NCBI RefSeq assembly: GCF_000336715.1
Contig: NZ_AOMF01000163.1
Span: 1 to 47,012, forward strand
Direction of reading: 5' to 3'
DNA length: 47,012 nucleotides
Origin: Halococcus thailandensis JCM 13552
Lineage (GTDB): Archaea; Halobacteriota; Halobacteria; Halobacteriales; Halococcaceae
The notes below the pieces were generated by a model, which worked only from the letters and a program-made list of their open reading frames with translations, was not told where the DNA came from and did not search any database. The translations under genes were made by a program, and so were the position numbers. Positions 40,380 through 47,012 of this stretch are shown one piece after another; the stretch's first letter is position 1; each line of letters starts with the position of its first letter.

Positions 40380-41696
40380 ATGATGCCACGTGGATCGCGG
40401 ATGGTCGGGGCGAGAGCAGCCGTGCTCGTTGGAATCGTCGTCGTGCTGGTCGCGGCCACGGCCGGCACGGTGAGCGCACAGCAGGCCGGCAACACCACGA
40501 CGGTCGATTCCTGTCGGACGATCGACTCTTCCGGAGAGTACGCGCTGACCGGACCCGTCACCGGCGATCTCGACGATCCCAATGCGGCTTGTATCGAGAT
40601 CACCGCGGGCAACGTCACCCTCGACGGTCAGGGCCACACGATCGCCGGCACCGGTACGGGTCACGGTGTCGAGATCGACGGGAGTCAAGGGCCAGTCACG
40701 AACGTCACCGTCGAGAACCTCCAGGCGCACAACTGGTCGATCGGCGTCTTCGCGCTCGAAACCGACAACGGGACGATCCGCCGGACGGTCACTCAGAACA
40801 GCACCGAGGGGATCGCTCTCGGCGCGTCGAGCAACTACACGCTCGCGAACAACACCGCCACCGGCAGCGCCATCGCGATCGCGCTCGGCGGGCAGAGCCA
40901 GAACAACACACTGCGCCGGATGACGGCCGTCGAGAACCGGTGGGGGATCCACTTCGAGCGCGAGAGCGCGAACAACACGGTCGTCGACAGCGTCGCCCGG
41001 AACAACAGCCGGTGGGACTACTACTCCGAGCGCAACGACAACGAGAACATCGTCAGAAATCTCGATCTCGCGACGGGGACGTTCTCCTTCTCCGAACGGA
41101 ACGTCGCACTGGGGGCCGTGACCTCGCCGCCGCCGCTCCCACGCGGGGCGGGCAACCTCGACAGCTACGTCGAAGCGACCGGCACCCGGGGCGGCCAGGC
41201 GGCGATCTCGCTGACGATGAGCTACGGCAACGCCAACAACCCGGTCGCGCTGTGGCGACACGACGGCCAACACTGGTCGCGCGTCGCCGACTCGCAGACC
41301 AACGGCGCGTCGAGTACGGTCTCGGCGAACATCAGCGAATTCGGCACGTTCGCCGCCCTGTCGGACGCGGGAGCGAACGCCGGCGGGCCGGTGACGGTCT
41401 CGGCCGATCAGGGACCCGCCGTCCAGCGAAACCTGTCGACGCCGACGGCGACCGCGACCCCGACGGCGACGCCGGCACCGACACCGACGACCATCCCCGG
41501 CTCCGCGGCCACGGAGCAAGCGCCGTCGGCGGCGAACGCGACGCCAACGGCCGCACAGGGAGAGAGCGAGGCGACCGAGAGCTCTGTCGGCATCGTCAGA
41601 GCAGTGTTCGTGATCGCCGGCGTGATCGGACTGGTCGTCCTCGGTATCGTGGCACTGCGCGGGCGCGACGACCGAGGGCCGGGGTTTAACCGCTAA
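40380..41696 (+). CDS. Secreted right-handed beta-helix (NosD-like) surface protein
   Basis: 438 residues (a second ATG is three bases later). A Sec signal peptide (GARAAVLVGIVVVLVAATAG, cleavage near SAQ) is followed by a parallel beta-helix domain (about 40-240) with periodic N-[VTS] turns: ITAGNVTLDGQGHTIAGTGT and SSNYTLANNTATGS. At least a dozen N-x-S/T sequons suggest N-glycosylation. A region at 250-330 and a Thr/Pro/Ala-rich stalk (about 350-400, STPTATATPTATPAPTPTT) lead to a C-terminal membrane helix (FVIAGVIGLVVLGIVALRGR). It is therefore a cell-surface anchored protein. Beta-helix domains of this kind bind or cut carbohydrates; no catalytic site is visible. The coaBC promoter lies inside its last codons. 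Confidence 0.85.
   Translation: MMPRGSRMVGARAAVLVGIVVVLVAATAGTVSAQQAGNTTTVDSCRTIDSSGEYALTGPVTGDLDDPNAACIEITAGNVTLDGQGHTIAGTGTGHGVEIDGSQGPVTNVTVENLQAHNWSIGVFALETDNGTIRRTVTQNSTEGIALGASSNYTLANNTATGSAIAIALGGQSQNNTLRRMTAVENRWGIHFERESANNTVVDSVARNNSRWDYYSERNDNENIVRNLDLATGTFSFSERNVALGAVTSPPPLPRGAGNLDSYVEATGTRGGQAAISLTMSYGNANNPVALWRHDGQHWSRVADSQTNGASSTVSANISEFGTFAALSDAGANAGGPVTVSADQGPAVQRNLSTPTATATPTATPAPTPTTIPGSAATEQAPSAANATPTAAQGESEATESSVGIVRAVFVIAGVIGLVVLGIVALRGRDDRGPGFNR
41684..41691 (+). promoter_or_regulatory. TATA box of coaBC inside the preceding gene
   Basis: GTTTAACC lies 24-31 bases before the coaBC ATG and overlaps the last codons of the beta-helix gene. Confidence 0.6.
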
Positions 41697-41714
41697 GCCG
41701 GTCAACGGGCGGCA

Positions 41715-42884
41715 ATGCTCGACGGGGTACGCGTCGCGCTCGGCGTCACGGGATCGATCGCGGCGGTCAAGACCATCGAACTCGCCCACGAACTTCGGCG
41801 GCGCGGCGCGCGCGTTCGCGGCGTGATGACCGACAGCGCGCAGGGGATCATTCATCCGTGGGCGCTCGCATTCGCCACCGAGAATCCGGTCGTGACGGAA
41901 CTCACGGGTCGGGTCGAACACGTCGAACTCTGCGGGCGCGACGGCTGGGCCGACGTCTTCCTGATCGCACCCGCGACGGCGAACACCGTCGGGAAGATCG
42001 CGGCGGCCATCGACGATACACCGGTGACGACGACCGCGACGACCGCCCTCGGAGCCGACGTTCCCGTGGTGGTCTCGCCGGCGATGCACGAGCCGATGTA
42101 CGACCATCCCGGCGTGCTCGACGCCATCGAGCGCGTCGAGTCGTGGGGCGTCGAGTTCGTCCCGCCGCGCATCGAGGAGGGGAAGGCAAAGATCGCCGAT
42201 ATCGACGCCATCGTGCTCGACACGGCGCGGGCGACGGGCGCACACGACCTCGCTGGCGAGCGGATCGTCGTGACCAGTGGAGCGACGAGCGAGGCGATCG
42301 ACCCGGTACGCGTGCTCACGAACCGCTCGTCGGGCAAGACCGGGCGAGCGGTCGCGCAGGCGTGCTACGCGCGCGGTGCGGACGTGACGCTCGTCCACGA
42401 CGGACCGGACGTTTCCTATGCCGACGTCGAACGCGTCGAGAGCGCTGCCGAAATGCTCGCCGCAGTGGAGGGGGCTATCGCGGACGCCGACGCGCTCGTC
42501 TCGGCGGCGGCGATCGGCGACTACACTGTCGAGGCGAGCGACGAGAAGATCAGATCCGGCCAGGAACTCTCGCTCGCGCTCGAACCCACGCCGAAGGTCC
42601 TCGATGCGGTTCGAGACGTTCGACCGAAGCTCCCGATCGTCGGATTCAAAACCGAGACGAGCGGCGTTGACGAGGAGATGATCCGAGCCGCTCGCGAGAC
42701 GCTCTCGCGTGCGGAACTGGCGTTCGTGGTGGCCAACGACGCGAGCGTGATGGGCGAGAGTGAGACGCGTGCGCTCGTGGTGCGAGAGGAAGAAGTCGAG
42801 AGCTACGACGGCGACAAGGCAGGGCTCGGCGCGCGCGTCGCCGAGGAGTTAGCGGGCGAGCTGGCAGAATCCTCGTCGACGTAG
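41715..42884 (+). CDS. coaBC: Bifunctional phosphopantothenoylcysteine decarboxylase/synthase
   Basis: 389 residues. In coenzyme A synthesis, CoaB joins cysteine to phosphopantothenate (archaea use CTP) and CoaC decarboxylates it. The flavin domain (1-175) shows ALGVTGSIAAVKTIELAHEL, RVEHVELCGRDGWADVFLIA (catalytic His), PATANTVGKIA, and SPAMHEPMYDHPGV. The usual ACG..G.G motif with its cysteine reads FVPPRIEEGKAKIADID, which I recall as the archaeal form. The synthase domain (190-389) has VTSGATSEAIDPVRVLTNRS, SGKTGRAVAQACYARGADVT and AAAIGDYTVEASDEKIRSG. The last 82 bases overlap a convergent gene. Confidence 0.95.
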   Translation: MLDGVRVALGVTGSIAAVKTIELAHELRRRGARVRGVMTDSAQGIIHPWALAFATENPVVTELTGRVEHVELCGRDGWADVFLIAPATANTVGKIAAAIDDTPVTTTATTALGADVPVVVSPAMHEPMYDHPGVLDAIERVESWGVEFVPPRIEEGKAKIADIDAIVLDTARATGAHDLAGERIVVTSGATSEAIDPVRVLTNRSSGKTGRAVAQACYARGADVTLVHDGPDVSYADVERVESAAEMLAAVEGAIADADALVSAAAIGDYTVEASDEKIRSGQELSLALEPTPKVLDAVRDVRPKLPIVGFKTETSGVDEEMIRAARETLSRAELAFVVANDASVMGESETRALVVREEEVESYDGDKAGLGARVAEELAGELAESSST

Positions 42885-44614
42885 ACCACCATACTGCTGA
42901 TCGTACAGCCGCTGTCGAAGAGGAACCGCTGGACCTCGTGGCGCTCGTAGCCGTCCAGATACTGCTCGATATCGGCGGCGTTGTCGTACTCTTCCGAGCA
43001 GGCCTCCGACGGGCCGAAGGCGATGACGATCGGCGGGCGATCGGCACCCTGCACCGCTCTCCGTACCGCCGCGGCGTCGCTCGTGCTGTTCGTCCGCGCC
43101 CCGTCACCTTCGAGATACCAGGCGAACGGCAGGCGCTCGAACCAGCCGTTGCCGGCGGTCGGGGTCAGGTGTGAGCCGGGATCGGGCGCGTAGAGCTCGT
43201 CGCCGTCGAAGTCGGGATCGTCGCCGTAGTACAGGACGTCCGTGCCGTCGTTCGCCCGGACGACCCGTTGCAGCTCGCCGAGCAGTGGCTTCATCTCGCT
43301 CGACGACTGGGCGTACTGGACGAGCTCGTTGTCGGCGCTCTGTGGGTTCGCGTAGGAGGTGTCGTAGGCGCTCACGGCGACCTGACCGGCGGCCAGGACG
43401 AGTACGAGCGCTGCGACGATGGCGACGATCGCGTCGCGATCGACCCGTGAGTGAGCGAGCGAGATCCGAAGTCGCGAGAGGCCGATCCGGGCGACGAGCG
43501 CCAGCCCGACCGCCGCCGGCACCGCGAGCGGGACGATGACGTGGATGACCTCCCACGGGAACGGGTTGTCGACGATCACCGGATAGCCGAGCGCGCTCGC
43601 CGCACCCCAGAAGAACGAGAACGCGACGACGTCGCGCGGGCGCTCGCCGGTGTAGCGATCGGCGAGAAAGCCCACGACCGAGAAACCGAGGAGGAGGGGT
43701 GCGCCCGCGCCGAGCACCGACCAGAGCGCGCTCGCGGTGTCGAGATAGGCGTCGCCGCTGCCGCTGCCCCACTGTCCGACGAAGGCGTGCCACGAGCCGA
43801 CCAGTGCCTCCTCGATCAGCGCCGGCAGCAGCGTCGGATCGGCGAGCGTCGCGCCCAGCGTCGGCTCCGCACCCGCGGCCTGGCCGCGCGGTGCGTAGAA
43901 GAACACGACGATCCCGACGAACAGCACGACCCCGAGGGCGAGATGGAGCCACCAGCGCCCCAGGCCGGTACGAATTCGTCGAGTGGCGTTCCGGAGCGCC
44001 TGTGTGGGGCTGTGGGTACGCATCAGCAGCCGACGATCGGCGAGCAGGGCGAGCGCCCCGAGCCACGTGACGGGGTAGACGAGCGCGTTCTCTTTGGTTG
44101 TAAAGGCGAGCGCGAAGAAGGCGACCCCGAGGTAGAGATGGAGTGGGCGGTCGCGGTCGTACGCACGGACGAAGAAACCGAACGCGACGAGCATGAACCC
44201 CGCGAGCAGCAGGTCGTTGCGGTAGAACCGCGAGTAGTAGAGGAGGACCGGGTTGGCGGCGAGGACGAGCGCGAGCACGAGCGTCTCGGAACCGCGCAAG
44301 CGGTCGCCGAACAGGAGCGCCGCGAGCGGGAGCAGCCCACCGACGACGGCGACGACGAGGCGCATCGAGAAGTCGGAGGCTCCGAGCAGCGCGAATACAT
44401 GACTGTCCACGATCGTGAGGAACGGCCCGTGGACGATCGGGCGATACCAGTAGACGCCCGTCTCCATGTAGCGGTAGGCCCAGTAGGCGACGCGTGCCTC
44501 GTCCTGATGGGCGACGCGCGCGCCGAGGCCGACCAGCCGCACGGCGAGCGCGAGCACGGCGATGGCGACGACGAGCGCTCGGACACGGGTGCGGCGACTC
44601 GACCAGTTCATCAC
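42803..44614 (-). CDS. TIGR03663-like multi-pass membrane glycosyltransferase (GT-C)
   Basis: 603 residues. About ten membrane helices to residue 420, followed by a soluble domain. The first outer loop carries the acidic catalytic-type motif HQDEARVAYWAYRYMETGVY (Asp38, Glu39), as in ArnT/PMT-like GT-C enzymes, and YYSRFYRNDLLLAGFMLVAF with LAFTTKENALVYP are typical of the archaeal TIGR03663 group. By family it takes sugars from dolichol-phosphate-type donors and glycosylates lipids or proteins outside the membrane. Its start overlaps the mnhG stop (ATGA), and its C-terminus (DSASSPANSSATRAPSPALS) is a low-complexity tail lying over the 3' end of coaBC. Being coupled to the Mrp operon is unusual. 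Confidence 0.85.
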   Translation of the reverse strand: MMNWSSRRTRVRALVVAIAVLALAVRLVGLGARVAHQDEARVAYWAYRYMETGVYWYRPIVHGPFLTIVDSHVFALLGASDFSMRLVVAVVGGLLPLAALLFGDRLRGSETLVLALVLAANPVLLYYSRFYRNDLLLAGFMLVAFGFFVRAYDRDRPLHLYLGVAFFALAFTTKENALVYPVTWLGALALLADRRLLMRTHSPTQALRNATRRIRTGLGRWWLHLALGVVLFVGIVVFFYAPRGQAAGAEPTLGATLADPTLLPALIEEALVGSWHAFVGQWGSGSGDAYLDTASALWSVLGAGAPLLLGFSVVGFLADRYTGERPRDVVAFSFFWGAASALGYPVIVDNPFPWEVIHVIVPLAVPAAVGLALVARIGLSRLRISLAHSRVDRDAIVAIVAALVLVLAAGQVAVSAYDTSYANPQSADNELVQYAQSSSEMKPLLGELQRVVRANDGTDVLYYGDDPDFDGDELYAPDPGSHLTPTAGNGWFERLPFAWYLEGDGARTNSTSDAAAVRRAVQGADRPPIVIAFGPSEACSEEYDNAADIEQYLDGYERHEVQRFLFDSGCTISSMVVYVDEDSASSPANSSATRAPSPALSPS

Positions 44615-44976
44615 TCGTTCTCGTCGGGTGATTCGGGTCGCGACTCGCCCGTGTCGGGCCAGACGGCGTCGCCGGCGAACTCGATGCCCATGCGTTCGGC
44701 GGCCTGTGAGATGACGTGTGCGCCCGTCGGTGCGGTCATGAACAGGAAGACGATGCCGACCAGAGAGGTGAGGCCCGCGCCGCCGGGCGCGCCCGGCGCG
44801 AAGTAGATCGTCCCGGCGAGAAAGAGCGAGGCCGCTCCGAGGGTGGTGGCCTTGCTCGTCGCGTGCATCCGGTTGTAGACGTCGGGCAGCCGGATGAGGC
44901 CGATCGTCCCGACGAGCAGGAAGAACGTTCCGATGGCGATGAACAGCGTGACGAGCGCGGCGTGGATCGTGTTCAT
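44611..44976 (-). CDS. mnhG: Mrp-type Na+/H+ antiporter subunit G
   Basis: 121 residues with three membrane helices, as in MnhG/MrpG. Core: ALVTLFIAIGTFFLLVGTIG, LIRLPDVYNRMHATSKATTL, GAASLFLAGTIYFAP, LTSLVGIVFLFMTAPTGAHV. The DVYxRMHA motif is diagnostic. An acidic tail follows the third helix. It belongs to the multi-subunit antiporter that exports Na+ in exchange for H+. Both ends overlap neighbours by four bases (mnhF upstream, the GT downstream), indicating a tightly coupled operon. Confidence 0.94.
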   Translation of the reverse strand: MNTIHAALVTLFIAIGTFFLLVGTIGLIRLPDVYNRMHATSKATTLGAASLFLAGTIYFAPGAPGGAGLTSLVGIVFLFMTAPTGAHVISQAAERMGIEFAGDAVWPDTGESRPESPDENE

Positions 44977-45269
44977 TCGATGATGTCCCCCTCGGAGACG
45001 TAGCGTGCGACGGCGATCGTGCTGATGAAGCCGATGATGGCGAGCACGAGGCTCACGTCGATGAAGAAGCCGTCGTCGGTCCGCAGCGCGAACAGGATGG
45101 CGATGGCGACGACGTTCGTCGCGATCGTGTCGAGCCCCACCACCCGATCGGGCGTCGTCGGCCCGAAGATCACGCGATAGCCGGCCAGCAGCGTGACGCC
45201 GCTGGCGACGACCAGCCCGACGGTGATGGCGAGGCTGAGGAAGCCCGGCAGTTCAGTCGCCACCGACAT
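44973..45269 (-). CDS. mnhF: Mrp-type Na+/H+ antiporter subunit F
   Basis: 98 residues from the ATG at 45269 (a GTG immediately before adds one). Three membrane helices: FLSLAITVGLVVASGVTLLA, VGLDTIATNVVAIAILFALR, VSLVLAIIGFISTIAVARYV. VIFGPTTPDRVVGLDTIATN is the MnhF signature. The start lies 17 bases inside the end of mnhE, and the stop overlaps the mnhG start by four bases, so it is translationally coupled on both sides. Confidence 0.94.
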   Translation of the reverse strand: MSVATELPGFLSLAITVGLVVASGVTLLAGYRVIFGPTTPDRVVGLDTIATNVVAIAILFALRTDDGFFIDVSLVLAIIGFISTIAVARYVSEGDIIE

Positions 45270-45813
45270 CACCTCGCGGGGCCGCCGGTGGCGCGTCCTC
45301 TGGACTGGCGTCCTCGTCGAAGATGACGAGTGCGTAGTCCTCCCACGTCCGGATGGGCTCGACGAGGCTCGCCTCGTCGCGACCGGTGATGCCGTGGACG
45401 TAGAGCGTGTTCGAGTCGGCGTCGTAGTCCATCGTCAGCGTCCCCGGCGTGAGCGTGATCGAGTTGGCGATCGTCGTGATAGCGGGGTCGCTCTCGACGC
45501 GCAGCGGCACCGCGACGACGTCGGGCTCGATCGGCAGCGACGGCGAGAGCACGCGATAGACGACGTCCAGGTTCGCCACGACGAGCTCCTTGAGGAAGAC
45601 CGCCAGATAGGCGACCGTTGCCGGCAGCACCCGGGCGACGCGCCCGAGCGCGATCTCGTCGGCGTAGAACCGACGGAAGGCGTACGCGAGCGGGATGCCG
45701 ACGGCCAGGCCGATGAGCAACTCCTCGGCGATACGCTCGGGCGTGAGCGCGACACCGCGGACGAACAGCCAGACCGCCGCGAACACCACGCCGATCGCCG
45801 GCCAGCGTCTCAT
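45253..45813 (-). CDS. mnhE: Mrp-type Na+/H+ antiporter subunit E
   Basis: 186 residues, with N-terminal membrane helices (WPAIGVVFAAVWLFVRGVAL, ELLIGLAVGIPLAYAFRRFY), then VLPATVAYLAVFLKELVVAN and a conserved soluble part with IANSITLTPGTLTMDYDADS, TLYVHGITG. The ANSITLTPGT motif defines MnhE/MrpE. A C-terminal acidic, Pro/Ala-rich tail is haloarchaeal. The stop region overlaps mnhF by 17 bases; the start overlaps the mnhD stop by four (ATGA). Confidence 0.94.
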   Translation of the reverse strand: MRRWPAIGVVFAAVWLFVRGVALTPERIAEELLIGLAVGIPLAYAFRRFYADEIALGRVARVLPATVAYLAVFLKELVVANLDVVYRVLSPSLPIEPDVVAVPLRVESDPAITTIANSITLTPGTLTMDYDADSNTLYVHGITGRDEASLVEPIRTWEDYALVIFDEDASPEDAPPAAPRGDVGGD

Positions 45814-46987
45814 TGGAGACCCTCCAGAACGGCGTCGACGTATGCTTGCCTATCGAGCGCGATATCGGCGGCAGCCTCGGCCGCGCGCAAGACGGGATCG
45901 AAGCCGACGCCGACCAGGAGGAGGAGTCCCGCGAGCGCGACGACGATCACCACGAGCGACGGTGCGTAGGTCGCCGTCCGCACGCCCTCGGACTCGGTGC
46001 CCCAGAACCCGCGGTTCCAGGCCCGCGAGAAGTACGCGATCGTGAGGATCGCGCCGATCAGCGAGAGCCCGACCGCGACCGCCCCGCCCCGTCCGCCGAG
46101 CGCGCCGGCGTGAGCGGTCGTTCTGAAGACGAGTAACTTGCCGAAGAAGCCCGACAGCGGCGGGATGCCGATCAGCGAGATCGCGCCCAGGAAGAAGCCG
46201 ATCGAGAGCACCGGCGTCCGCTTGGCGAGCCCGCCGATGCGCTCGAAACGGACCGAGCCGACGGCTTCCTTGACCGTGCCGCTTGCGAGGAACAGCATCG
46301 ATTTCGTGAGCCCGTGGTTGAGCGCGTAGACGAGCGCGGCCGCGATGGCGAGCGGTCGTACCTGGGGAACCGTGGCCGCGACCGCGAGCGGGAGGATCAC
46401 GAAGCCGATCTGGCCGATCGACGAGTAGGCGAGCACGCCGTCGAGGTCGTCGCGGCTCACCGCGCCGATCCCCCCGAGGAGGATGCTGCCGGCGGCCATG
46501 GCGAACAGGATCGGGCCGAAGAAGGAGAGGAAGTCGTCGCCGACGAATCCCGGCAGTCCGAGTCCGGCGGGAAGCGTCGCGGCGGCGAAGACGGTGAAGT
46601 AGAGACGGATGATCGCGTAGATGCCGACCTTCTTGACGACGCCGGCGAGCATCGCCGTGACGGGTGCGGGCGCGGCACGGTAGGCCGCCGGCACCCAGAA
46701 CTGGAAGGGGACGATCCCCGCCTTGAGCGCGAACACACAGAACAACAGGACTGTGAGCCCCAGCACCGGCACCGGATCGACGCCGAACTGCGCGGGGGTG
46801 GCGAGTCGGCGGGCCATGTCGGCCATGTTGAGCGTGCCGACGGTGGCGTAGAGCCCTCCGATGGCCAGCAGCATGAGCGCGCTCCCGAGCAGGTTGAGCA
46901 CGGTGTAGGTCAGCGCCGCGCGCGTGTGTTCGGGCCCCGAGTAGAAGGCGACGAGCACGTAGCTCGACAGGAGCATCACCTCGAACC
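45810..46987 (-). CDS. mnhD: Mrp-type Na+/H+ antiporter subunit D (partial, N-terminus missing)
   Basis: About 392 readable residues; the 5' end is beyond the adaptor at 46988. The first readable residues, FEVMLLSSYVLVAF, are internal to the antiporter-like subunit (NuoN/MrpD, proton-conducting family PF00361), so roughly the first 100 residues are lost. KAGIVPFQFWVPAAYRAAPA then PVTAMLAGVVKKVGIYAIIR holds the conserved lysines of the proton path, and ALVYALNHGLTKSMLFLASG the helix with the conserved His/Lys. The stop TGA overlaps mnhE by four bases. mnhA-C are expected upstream, outside the window. Confidence 0.93.
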
Positions 46988-47012
46988 CTGTCTCTTATAC
47001 ACATCTCTGATG
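46988..47012. other. Sequencing adaptor remnant (mosaic end + CTGATG)
   Basis: 46988-47006 is the reverse complement of the 19-base Tn5 mosaic end. CTGATG (47007-47012) is the start of the reverse complement of the 454 adaptor A tail (ending CATCAG) used in early Nextera kits. The apparent frame beginning MCIRDR near this end is a known translation of the adaptor, not a protein. Confidence 0.97.

Noticed and set aside
41440-41490. GACGCC/GACGGC tandem-like stretch as a microsatellite
   Set aside because: It is the coding sequence of a Thr/Pro/Ala stalk in the surface protein, with normal frame and codon variation.
40227-42398. 723-codon minus-strand open frame opposite the beta-helix gene and coaBC
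   Set aside because: Arg/Asp/Val-rich without motifs; it mirrors coaBC and the surface protein, both of which have clear domains.
45850-47004. Open frame beginning MCIRDR at the right end
   Set aside because: The first codons are adaptor bases and the frame is out of phase with mnhD.

Overview
The window is a 46,964-base piece of haloarchaeal (class Halobacteria) chromosome with leftover sequencing-adaptor sequence at both ends (positions 1-23 and 46988-47012). The assignment rests on high G+C, very acidic proteins, archaeal-type genes (gatE, Cbf5-type pseudouridine synthase, archaeal adenylate kinase neighbourhood, DUF106/YidC-like protein), haloarchaea-only small families, and promoters in which a TTTAWA/TTTATCC-like box lies about 24-32 bases before the start codon (leaderless transcripts). 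I cannot fix the genus from sequence alone.

Layout. 1-9.4 kb: a truncated GT-B glycosyltransferase, ilvD, a small membrane protein, tRNA-Pro(GGG), an MscS channel, and the minus-strand block adk, DUF106, cmk, cbf5 (the tail of the archaeal secY/ribosomal superoperon). 9.5-14.3 kb: an SDR dehydrogenase, a flavin oxidoreductase and several haloarchaeal proteins of unknown role. 14.3-20.6 kb: carB, a TraB-like/RDD membrane fusion, carA, and a divergent Lrp/AsnC regulator that shares an intergenic palindrome with carA. 20.6-26.7 kb: CPBP protease, PHP-domain protein, lipid kinase, IPP isomerase-like Nudix protein, zinc-finger rhomboid protease coupled to endonuclease V, and an SDR. 26.7-32.9 kb: an AT-richer patch with a Tat-signal protein and a membrane protein, gatE, a PAP2-type protein, a J-domain protein and an HTH regulator. 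33-42.9 kb: Bat-type HTH regulator, amine-oxidase-like flavoprotein, a threonine-synthase-like protein without the PLP lysine, LysE exporter, HD protein, GNAT/zinc-ribbon protein, SRPBCC protein, surface beta-helix protein and coaBC. 42.8-47 kb: a minus-strand operon mnhD(partial)-mnhE-mnhF-mnhG (Mrp Na+/H+ antiporter) whose last gene is a TIGR03663-type membrane glycosyltransferase.

Most genes are housekeeping or conserved haloarchaeal. The unusual material is (i) a family of composite intergenic repeats at about 3.44-3.72, 13.95-14.2, 23.98-24.14 and 37.0-37.3 kb, built from conserved cores and many inverted repeats whose two arms are separated by exactly three bases; (ii) the threonine-synthase paralog in which the Schiff-base lysine is threonine; (iii) the TraB-RDD fusion; (iv) a decayed 40-base copy of the gatE start upstream of gatE; and (v) the adaptor ends, which truncate the first and last genes. 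No CRISPR array, rRNA gene, transposase or integrase gene was seen.
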